Source of the DNA: Planctomycetota bacterium
GTDB lineage: Bacteria > Planctomycetota > Brocadiia > JAJRTI01
DNA length: 8,205 nt
NCBI GenBank assembly: GCA_024278415.1
Contig: JAJRTI010000622.1
Coordinates: forward strand, 1-8,205
Direction: 5' to 3'
This document shows, in pieces, positions 1 to 7,300 of this stretch. The position numbers were made by a program, and so were the translations under genes. Below the pieces are notes generated by a model. That model worked only from the letters and a program-made list of their open reading frames with translations. It was not told the origin of the DNA and did not search any database. The stretch's first letter is position 1. Every line of letters starts with the position of its first letter.

Positions 1-3000
1 GCTCGTCGGACACGTCCGCGTGCAGCGCGCCGGTGGCCTCGATTTGCACGGACGCGACTCCGGCCGCGCCGGTGCGATTCGTGATTGCGATCGGGACTTG
101 GAACACGTCCTTGGTGGACGCGAAGCGCGGCCACGAGGCCTCGACGAGCACCGGGTTGGCCACCGCGCACTCCGCCTCCCCGGAGCCCACGCCGCCCGCG
201 CTCGCGGCCACGGCCATAAGCCGGAGCCGGCCGTCGAAATCCGGCGCGGTAAAGGAGAAGGTCGCGGCGCCCGTGTCATCCGCAACCGCGGTCCCAAGCC
301 ACAGCGCGACCGGCTTGACGCGGCGCACTTGGATCGGGTTGCGCCGGCGGGAACTGGACCAGTCGTCGTCGCCGGCCGGCGTGCTGGAAACGCCAAGAGC
401 AGACGGATAGTCCGGATGGATGCGCGAGTACACGTCCGCGGTGTGCTGCGCGAGCAAGCGCTTGGCCGTGAAGAAACTCCACGGGTCGGGCGTGGCGAAG
501 CCGGTGAGCCGGCAGATGCCGAGATCGACCGCCGCGATCGCAACCTCCGCGCCGGCCGCGGCCGCGCCATCGACTTGCACTCGCACGCGCAACCGCTGCC
601 CCGGCCGCGCACTGGCCGGGGAGGCCAGCGCGACGCGGAGTTGCTTCTGTGGCTCCACGACCGCGACCGGGCGCACGCCCATCGCGCGGTGCGGGACGAA
701 GTGCTCAGCGGTTTGGAGCGGGCGCAGCACGGTTGCGGTGATGTACGCGGTCGGGCCATAGCCCGCCTTGATCGGCACGTTCAGTTCAGCGGTGTTGCCC
801 ACGAGTTGCACCACGCGCCGGTCGAGCACGCCGTCGTTTTCGACGCAGAGAAGCATACGCCCGGGGAAGGGCGACCGCACGACGACCGTGGCCACCTCGC
901 CGGGCTGGTACGCGTCGCGGTCGGTCTTGATCTCGATGCGGTCCGGCTGGCTGATGTCCCACGACGTGTCGCCGGCGCCGGTGCTCCAGAAGCGCCTGGA
1001 ACTCGCGGCGCCGCCGGCCGGGTCGGCGATGCGCAATCGGAAACACCCGCGGCTGTCCGGCGTGACGCGGGCCACGCCGCGGCCGGCGCGCAAGGGCAGT
1101 TCGAACGTCGACACGGGCACGATTTCCTCGTTCGATACGTACCGGTACCGGCCGTCGTCCCCGCGCTCGAACATGGTGTGCCACACGATCTTCTCGAGCG
1201 TGCACTGGAGCTTGGGAATGTCGTAGGCCGCGCCATTCGGCGCGACCGCGGCGCAAGGGATGAGCAGCGCGGGCTGGCCGTTCGCGGCTGGCCGCGGCTG
1301 GCCGATGCCCACGTAGCACGGCCGAAGGTCCACGATGCGCTCGTCCCGTGCGGTCACGCCGCGGCCGCCGACCTCGCGCACGGACGCAATGACTGTGGCG
1401 ACGAGGCGCGCGGGGGTGGAGTCAGCCTTGGGCACTTTAGTGGAGAAGGCGTGCTGGCCGTTGTCGTCCAATGTCGCTTCGCCAAGATCCTCGCGGATCG
1501 GCTCCCAGTTGGCGCCGTCGTCGAAGAAGACATAGTCCTTCCAGCCGTCGTGCTCGAAGGGCCGCGCCCGCCAGATGACTCGGCAAGCCGCGGTGCGCCC
1601 GGCGGCCGGATACCCGAGCAACTGGGACGCGGACACGGTCGCCGTGAGCGCAGCGCCGGGCTCGACGGCCCCCGTTGCGATAGCCACTTCCGCCTTCATG
1701 CGGTCGGGCACAAACTCCTCCACGAGGAAGGTGGCCCCGCCCATGCGCTGGCCGCCGGGAATGCGGACGGACACCGTGTACTCGCCTGTGGGGCAGGCTT
1801 CAGGCAGTGTGGCCGTGAGCGCGGCCGTGCCGGCTGTGGAGAGCGTTTCCGTCTTGCGCAGCACCTCGCGGTCGTCCGGGCGAACGACCGCGACTTGGAC
1901 GGGGAACTGCCCGGGCATGGCCAGGCTCTTGCCGCGCACGATGGTGCGCACGTAGACGGTTTCGCCGGGGCGATAGACCCCGCGGTCGGTGTACACAAAC
2001 GCCTCGTAGCCTTTGCGGAGGCCTGGCCGGCCATCGACGTCGAAGCCGGCCGTGGACACTTCGCCCGCTTGGATCTCCACGTACGTGAGGTCGTCGCCCT
2101 TGGCCGCGGCCACGAGAAACGGCTCGCGCTCGCCCGTGAGGCCGGCGTTTTGGAAATGGACGAATCCCTGCTCGTCGGTGACGCCTTCGAGCAAAAGCTG
2201 GTTCTTGATCGAATACACCGACACCTTTGCGCCGGCGACGGGCGTCGTGTCATCGATCGCAGTAGCCCACACGAGCATGTCGTGGTCGGAGCGCTTGACG
2301 AGGAGGCCGATGTTGGTCACGAGCACGACTTTGGATTTGCTTCGCCAACTGTACTCCGCGTCCGCGTCGTCCACGGTGATGCGGGTGGGGCCCATGAGGT
2401 CGTCGCCCAAGAGCTTGCGCAGGTTGAGCCTGACGCGGGCCGACTTGTTCAGCACGCCTTCCACGGGCACGGTCTGGTCCGGCAGCGCATAGCCGGTGGC
2501 CTCGGCCACCTCGTCCACGTTGTAACGGGACTCCGCGTCGCGCACAAAGGTCACGAGGTTGTTGGGGTAGATCTTCTGCATGGCCACCTGCACCGCGTTC
2601 ACGTTCATGCATTCGAGCGGCAGCAGAAGGCGGCCCTTGGTGGACAGGTACACGCCGTCGCTCGCGAACTTCACGTAAGGATCCGCGTCTGGCGTGTTGA
2701 TCACCCACGACTGCTCGTCGCCGAGTGCCGCGCCATCCTTGGTGGCGAGTTCAGACGTGAAGATGACCTTGTAGCGTGTGGCATACTTGAAGTCGCCGTA
2801 CAGTTGCAGTTCGCCGGACCACGAGGACTCGGCGCGGAAGTCCAGGGCTGGCTTGATGCGGATCTTAGACTTGGCCGACTCCAGGTCGATGTCTCGCGTC
2901 GCATACACGTCCAGATAGATCGGCTCATCGGCATACGCGCGCACGCGGACACGGGTGATGCGCAGGGCCTCGGTGAGGTCGACGATCTTGCTGTCGTCGG

Positions 3001-3679
3001 CTTCGATGCCCAGGGGCCCGGACGCGCCGCGAAGCCCGGCCTTGAGCGTGACCTGCACGGAGCCGCTGAGCCCGCGCTGGGCTTGCACGAGCACGCGGTC
3101 CGCGATCTTGTCGCTCAGTAGGCGGAAGTCGACCGTGCCGCCTTCGTCGTCGCGCAGCTCGATGCGGTTGGCGAGCATGGCCGGCACCACGCGGTCGTTG
3201 AACGTGAGGCACAGCGTGGGCCGCGAGTCCGCCAGTTCGACTTGCCTCGCCGCGATCCACGCGAGCCGCGGGGTGTTGAAGGCAAACGCGCGATTGCCGG
3301 CCAGAGGGTGGCCATCGAGGGACTGAATTCGTCGGTCGACGAGAGCGGAGTAGGGGGTGGCCCGAGGCAGAGGCTTGGCCGGCACGAACGCGAGCGTGCG
3401 AGGATCGTCCCACTTGCAGACGCCGAGGATGCGCGGGGTGAAACGGATCAGGCTCTTGCCGAGCGGCTTGCCGACGTTGTCGCCGCGGACCATGGGCCGG
3501 TCGAACGTGACGCGCACCACCCCCTGAGGATCAGCTTCGCCTTGTGGCTCGAAGCGTGCGATGTGAGCGCCCGATCGGCGCAGATACCCCAGGTGGACGA
3601 GCCACGCCATGCCGCCCGCGTTGACGACGAGTGCCCCAAGAGCGAGTGCGAACCAATGCCTTCGGTTGGGCAGGAGCAT
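1..3679 (-). CDS. Alpha-2-macroglobulin family protein (5' part; C-terminus beyond left edge)
   Basis: Bacterial alpha-2-macroglobulins are large envelope proteins thought to trap proteases that attack the cell. Translating the minus strand from the ATG at 3679 gives 1226 codons without a stop, running off the left edge. Residues 9-32 form one hydrophobic segment after MLLPNRRH. There is no lipobox cysteine, so it is probably a signal-anchor or uncleaved signal. Residues about 41-135 resemble a Big_5/SbsA Ig-like domain (VRVTFDRPM, TLAFVPAKPLP, LAGNRAFAFNTP). About 469-525 is a macroglobulin domain with TPVAGAKVSVY and GVTDEQGFVHF. About 555-650 is the MG2 domain with the hallmark VYTDRGVYRPGETVYVR at 562-578. 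About 910-1060 is the bait-region domain (DAYQPGEVATVVV, Y924). An Arg/Ser-rich stretch at 1093-1120 precedes the A2M core domain (VKPVALWLG from 1121). Family members are usually 1500-1900 residues, so the thioester domain (CxEQ) should lie outside the window and its presence is unknown. The start is supported by a Shine-Dalgarno site 6 nt upstream. No pbpC partner is seen on the visible side. Confidence 0.93.
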   Translation of the reverse strand, partial: MLLPNRRHWFALALGALVVNAGGMAWLVHLGYLRRSGAHIARFEPQGEADPQGVVRVTFDRPMVRGDNVGKPLGKSLIRFTPRILGVCKWDDPRTLAFVPAKPLPRATPYSALVDRRIQSLDGHPLAGNRAFAFNTPRLAWIAARQVELADSRPTLCLTFNDRVVPAMLANRIELRDDEGGTVDFRLLSDKIADRVLVQAQRGLSGSVQVTLKAGLRGASGPLGIEADDSKIVDLTEALRITRVRVRAYADEPIYLDVYATRDIDLESAKSKIRIKPALDFRAESSWSGELQLYGDFKYATRYKVIFTSELATKDGAALGDEQSWVINTPDADPYVKFASDGVYLSTKGRLLLPLECMNVNAVQVAMQKIYPNNLVTFVRDAESRYNVDEVAEATGYALPDQTVPVEGVLNKSARVRLNLRKLLGDDLMGPTRITVDDADAEYSWRSKSKVVLVTNIGLLVKRSDHDMLVWATAIDDTTPVAGAKVSVYSIKNQLLLEGVTDEQGFVHFQNAGLTGEREPFLVAAAKGDDLTYVEIQAGEVSTAGFDVDGRPGLRKGYEAFVYTDRGVYRPGETVYVRTIVRGKSLAMPGQFPVQVAVVRPDDREVLRKTETLSTAGTAALTATLPEACPTGEYTVSVRIPGGQRMGGATFLVEEFVPDRMKAEVAIATGAVEPGAALTATVSASQLLGYPAAGRTAACRVIWRARPFEHDGWKDYVFFDDGANWEPIREDLGEATLDDNGQHAFSTKVPKADSTPARLVATVIASVREVGGRGVTARDERIVDLRPCYVGIGQPRPAANGQPALLIPCAAVAPNGAAYDIPKLQCTLEKIVWHTMFERGDDGRYRYVSNEEIVPVSTFELPLRAGRGVARVTPDSRGCFRLRIADPAGGAASSRRFWSTGAGDTSWDISQPDRIEIKTDRDAYQPGEVATVVVRSPFPGRMLLCVENDGVLDRRVVQLVGNTAELNVPIKAGYGPTAYITATVLRPLQTAEHFVPHRAMGVRPVAVVEPQKQLRVALASPASARPGQRLRVRVQVDGAAAAGAEVAIAAVDLGICRLTGFATPDPWSFFTAKRLLAQHTADVYSRIHPDYPSALGVSSTPAGDDDWSSSRRRNPIQVRRVKPVALWLGTAVADDTGAATFSFTAPDFDGRLRLMAVAASAGGVGSGEAECAVANPVLVEASWPRFASTKDVFQVPIAITNRTGAAGVASVQIEATGALHADVSDE

Positions 3680-3685
3680 CTGCCT

Positions 3686-3693
3686 CCTCCTTT
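3686..3693 (-). promoter_or_regulatory. Ribosome binding site of the alpha-2-macroglobulin gene
   Basis: The minus strand reads AAAGGAGG, then six bases, then the ATG at 3679. This near-perfect Shine-Dalgarno match decides the start codon. It also shows that this organism uses Shine-Dalgarno-led initiation. Confidence 0.8.
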
Positions 3694-3759
3694 CACAGCA
3701 AGCGCGCAGTCTGAGCGCAAACACAGAAACGACTACGTGCCGCGGAGTCGGGGGAGGGA

Positions 3760-3790
3760 AAGATGCCGGGCCCCGAAAGTCCCACATCTT
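3760..3790 (-). other. Possible hairpin in the leader of the alpha-2-macroglobulin mRNA
   Basis: On the minus strand AAGATG (3790-3785) can pair with CATCTT (3765-3760). Inside it, GGG (3783-3781) can pair with CCC (3770-3768). The structure would lie in the predicted 5' untranslated region, between the promoter at 3810-3838 and the start codon. There is no T-run after it, so it is not an evident terminator. It could be a chance fold in GC-rich DNA. Confidence 0.25.
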
Positions 3791-3809
3791 CGGCTCAGCG
3801 AAGGGACGC

Positions 3810-3838
3810 ATTATACCACAGACGCGCGTCGCAGCCAA
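3810..3838 (-). promoter_or_regulatory. Sigma70-like promoter with extended -10, driving the alpha-2-macroglobulin gene
   Basis: Reading the minus strand, TTGGCT (3838-3833) is followed by a 17-bp spacer and TATAAT (3815-3810). TGG immediately precedes the -10, making an extended TGnTATAAT element. The -10 is a perfect consensus and the -35 matches TTGACA at four of six positions. Transcription would start near 3803, giving a leader of about 120 nt before the ATG at 3679. An AT-rich perfect -10 in such GC-rich DNA is unlikely to be accidental. No experimental support is available from sequence alone. Confidence 0.6.
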
Positions 3839-3853
3839 ATCGGCCGAGTTTGG

Positions 3854-4059
3854 GCCGCTGGCGCAAGGCCAGCGGCGCCGGTATTGGTTGGGTGCGGTCG
3901 CCGCATTAGTCGGTAATCACCGCCACACGGGGACAAGCCCCAATGGCGCGAACTTAAGTGTTGGATGGCCTTCGGAAGCCCCAACGGGGCGACAGTGAAT
4001 AGCCCAAGGCGTGAGCCTTGGGTAAGCAACAGGCAACGGCGCCAAAGCCTCGTAGAGGC
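3854..4059. repeat. Cluster of short perfect hairpins, probable dispersed intergenic repeat element
   Basis: Four perfect inverted repeats occur in about 200 bp. GCCGCTGGC/GCCAGCGGC is at 3854-3876 (9-bp stem, 5-nt loop). GCCCC/GGGGC is at 3978-3990 (loop AAC). CCCAAGGC/GCCTTGGG is at 4003-4022 (loop GTGA). GCCTC/GAGGC is at 4047-4059 (loop GTA). A weaker GGGG/CCCC pair lies at 3929-3941. The segments at 3935-3951 and 3976-3992 (AAGCCCCAA followed by a G-rich run) form an imperfect direct repeat 41 bp apart. A conceptual plus-strand translation across it contains REPWVSN. I recall short spurious ORFs with this motif from many planctomycete and verrucomicrobial genomes, where the underlying DNA is a multicopy intergenic repeat. 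That identification is from memory. Only one copy is in this window, so repetition in the genome is inferred. Confidence 0.5.
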
Positions 4060-4167
4060 GAGGCGAGATGATGCGCTCAGCCGCGTGGCAGGCCGGGCGA
4101 CACAGGAACGTCATTCTCCTTCGTTGCGTTCCATCAATTCGTTGCCCCCAGCGAATGGCAGGCGCCC

Positions 4168-4196
4168 TTGACGGCGTTCACGGGCGGCGTTAACAT
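4168..4196 (+). promoter_or_regulatory. Sigma70-like promoter of the methyltransferase/PQQ propeller gene
   Basis: TTGACG (4168-4173) matches the -35 consensus at five of six positions. After a 17-bp spacer comes TAACAT (4191-4196), which matches the -10 consensus at four of six. The predicted transcript would start near 4203, about 120 nt before the start codon at 4327. The spacing is ideal and the position is right. The -10 is imperfect, so this is a moderate call. Confidence 0.45.
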
Positions 4197-4224
4197 CGTG
4201 CGCGGCTGGTCTGTGAAGAGAATT

Positions 4225-4279
4225 GTTGCCGATCTGGCAACCAGGGATGCTTGACCCACGGGGAGCCGCCGAGCGTGGG
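4225..4279 (+). other. Two inverted repeats in the leader of the propeller gene
   Basis: GTTGCC and GGCAAC form a 6-bp perfect stem with a 5-nt loop (GATCT) at 4225-4241. CCCACG and CGTGGG form a second pair of arms at 4255-4260 and 4274-4279, separated by 13 nt. Both lie between the predicted transcription start and the ribosome binding site. They could be leader structures or operator-like sites. I recognise no known riboswitch, and no T-run follows either hairpin. Confidence 0.25.
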
Positions 4280-4314
4280 CCGAACGCCTGCTCCGAAACC
4301 CTCGCACTTTTCTT

Positions 4315-4320
4315 GAGGAG
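4315..4320 (+). promoter_or_regulatory. Ribosome binding site deciding a TTG start
   Basis: GAGGAG lies exactly six bases before the TTG at 4327, the same spacing as in the divergent gene. The in-frame ATG at 4357 has no comparable site (it is preceded by CTTGCACACTG). The TTG is therefore preferred, though the ATG would give a shorter and more typical signal-peptide n-region. Confidence 0.55.
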
Positions 4321-4326
4321 TTCGTT

Positions 4327-7300
4327 TTGGCACTTTCAACCCATCCTTGCACACTGATGAACGCGAAACTCTCCGTACGCCTCTACCGGGTCGCAGTGCT
4401 CGCGTTAGCCTCGATGCTGCTGCTGCCGCCGCGGCCGAGCCTGGCGGCCGACGCGAAGCAACTGTTGCAAGCCGCGGGCTTCCGCGGGGGGCTGATCGTG
4501 GACGTCGGGTGCGGCGAGGGCCGGCTCGTGGCCGCGCTCGCACAGCAGGGCCGTTTTGTCGTGCATGGCTTGGAAGCGGACGCGGCGCGCGTCCAACGCG
4601 CCAGAGCCCACATTCGCTCGCTTGGCGTGTACGGCCCCGTGTCTGTGGAGCAGTGGGCCGGCTCGGAACTGCCGTATGCAGACGGCAGCGTCAACGTCGT
4701 CGTCGCTGAAAACTTGGGAAAGGTTCCCATGGGCGAGGTCATGCGCGTGCTCGCGCCGGGGGGAGCCGCGCTCGTCAAGACTGGCGACAAGTGGGCCAAG
4801 AGCGTCAAACCGTTGCGCAAGGACACGGACGGATGGACGCATTACCTGCACGACGCGGGCGGCAACCCGGTCGCGCGCGACCGGGTCGTGGGGCCGCCCC
4901 GGCGCATTCAGTGGGTCGCCGACCCGCGGCACACGCGCAGCCACGAGCACACGCCGGGCATCCAGAGTGTGGTCTCTTCCGCGGGCCGCCTCTTCTACAT
5001 CGCCGACCTCGCGCCCATCGACTCCGTGCTGGAGCCGGCCCAGTGGTTCGTGGTCGCGCGCGACGCGTACAACGGCGCGCTGCTGTGGAAGCGGCCCATC
5101 AAGCGGTGGTTCCCCGTTATTCTTGGCTGGACCTCGGGGCCGCTCCAACTCCAGCGCCGGCTGGTCGCGGTTGGGGACCGGGTATACGTGACGATGGGCT
5201 ACCTCGCGCCGCTCAGCGCGCTCGACGCGGCTACGGGCCGGACCGTGAAAGAGTATCCCCAGACCGCCGGCGCGGAGGAGATCATCTACACCGATGGCAC
5301 TCTCCTCGTCGTCGTGCGGGACGAGATCGAGAACCGGGCCAAAGAACTCCAAAAGTGGGCGCAGTTGTCCAGGCGCACGAACTCGCCCATTTACAAGCGC
5401 GAGACGGCTCTGCCCGCGCTCAAGCGATTCCGCAAGGTCGAGTCCAAGGCCAAGCGGTCGCTGCACGCGATCGACGCGGACTCGGGCCGTGTGCTCTGGA
5501 CACTCAACGCCACGCGGCTCGGCTGGCTGAGGCCGCTGAGCTTGTGCGCGGGAGGAGGCCGCGTGTACTTCCAAAAAGGCCAGGAAGTCTTCTGCTTGGA
5601 CATGAAAACCGGCCGGCAGTTGTGGGTCGTCAAGGCGCCGCGCCTCCGCTCGGTCGTCGGCGACAAGCTCGTGTGCACGAGCAAGGACTCCGCGACCGTG
5701 ATGTCCGCGGTGACGGGCAAGCCGCTGTGGACAAAGAAGTCCACGCTCTGCTCCATCCGCGACGCGTTCGTCATCGGCGATTCGCTGTGGCTCGGCGGGT
5801 TCAGGCCGTACAGGAGGCCGGGCAAGAAGAAAAGAAAACACGATGGTCCCGTATGGGGGCCGTACTTCGCGGAGCAGCGCCGCCTCGCCACGGGCGAGCT
5901 GGTGAAGCAGATCGAGCCACAGAGCCCCGGGCACCATCATCGCTGCTGGCAGAACAAGGCGACCGAGCGTTACATCGTCGGTGGACGGCGCGGCGCGGAG
6001 TTCATCGATCTGAAGACCGGCGACGTCCTGTGGCACAGTTGGGTGCGCGGCGTGTGCCGCTACGGCACGCTGCCGTGCAACGGCCTGCTCTACGCTCCGC
6101 CGCACGCGTGCGGTTGCTACGTTGCGGCCAGGCTGGACGGATTCTACGCGCTCGCGCCGTCGCCCGCGCCGGCCCCGGCCCCCGGTCCCCGGCTGGTGCG
6201 CGGCCCCGCGTTCGGCCAAATCGAAAACCGAAAATCGAAAGCCGACGAGTCTTCTGACTGGCCCACGTATCGCCGCGATGCGCAGCGATCCGGCGTCGCC
6301 GCGGGCCCAGGGCCGGCCGCGCTCCGCGTCAAGTGGGCCACACGCGTCGCTCCCAAGCTCAGCAGCCTCACCGTGGCCGACGGCAAGGTGTTCGTGGCCG
6401 CGGTCGACGAGCACGAAGTGCGCGCTCTGAACGCGGACACTGGCGAGATGCTATGGCGCTTCACGGCCGGCGGCCGGGTCGATTCCCCGCCCACCATCTA
6501 TCACGGCCGCGTGTTGTTCGGCAGCCGAGACGGATACGTGTACAGCGTGCGCGCGTCGGACGGCGCGTTGGCGTGGCGGCTCCAGGCCGCGCCGCGGGAC
6601 CGGCGCATCATCGCCAGCGGCCAGCTCGAATCGACCGCGCCCGCGTTCGGCAGCGTGCTCGTGCAGAATGGCATCGCGTACGTGACCGCGGGCCGCTCCT
6701 CTTATCTCGACGGCGGCATCGTGCTCTACCGCATCCAACCCGACACGGGCGAAATCCTCTCGCGCACGAAGTTGTACAGCCCCGACCCGAAGACTGGCCG
6801 GCAGCCGGCGCAGTCCGGCCCCGCGTACATGCCCGGCGCGCGCGCGGACATCTTGTCGAGCGACGGACAGTTCGTTTACCTGCGCGACACGGTGTTCGGC
6901 ATGGACGCCAAGCGGCGGGAGAAAGGCGCGCCGCACTTGCTCACCATTACCGGGTTCCTAGACGACACCTGGCCCCATCGCTCCTTCTGGGTTTACGGCG
7001 TGCGCTGTTCGCTCAACACCGGGTGCAGCCGCATGGATCGCAACATCATCTATGGCCGAGTGCTGGCGTTTCGCGATGGCGTCTTCTACGGCTTCGGCCG
7101 GAAGGCCATCCAGTGGTCGAACCAATTGCAGGACGGCTCCTATCGGCTGTTCGCGGCCAAGCTGGGAGACAGGAAAGAAGTGTGGACGCACCGCTTGCGC
7201 ATGCTGGGCCGGGCCATCGTGTTAGCGGGGCAGACGGTCTACGTGGCTGGCCCGGTCGTGAAGCCTGGCCACGGCAGCGCGGTGCTCAGCGAAGGCCCCG

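Noticed and set aside
20..3121. A 1033-codon open frame on the plus strand
   Set aside because: It lies opposite the alpha-2-macroglobulin gene. Its translation is rich in Arg, His, Gly and Ala without recognisable domains, whereas the minus frame gives clear macroglobulin motifs throughout. Long antisense frames are expected in GC-rich coding DNA.
3242..3916. A 224-codon plus-strand open frame across the start of the alpha-2-macroglobulin gene
   Set aside because: It overlaps the well-supported start, ribosome binding site and promoter of the minus-strand gene, and it has no recognisable domain.
3854..4059. CRISPR array or toxin-antitoxin locus in the intergenic region
   Set aside because: The hairpins differ from one another, are not evenly spaced direct repeats, and have no spacers or cas genes. 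No small paired ORFs with ribosome binding sites are present.
3965..4171. Small ORFs in the intergenic region, including one with the REPWV motif
   Set aside because: They are translations of the palindromic repeat with no good ribosome binding site. I treat the DNA repeat as the feature, not the peptides.
4791..6257. A 488-codon plus-strand open frame in another phase within the propeller gene
   Set aside because: It is an out-of-phase shadow with no domain and a skewed Arg/Ala/Gly composition. The same holds for the 467-codon frame at 6333-7736, which also runs past the real stop.
4405..6414. A 669-codon open frame on the minus strand
   Set aside because: It is antisense to the methyltransferase/propeller gene, with Arg/Ala/Val-rich composition and no domain. 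The plus frame carries the signal peptide, the motif I residues and the PQQ blades.
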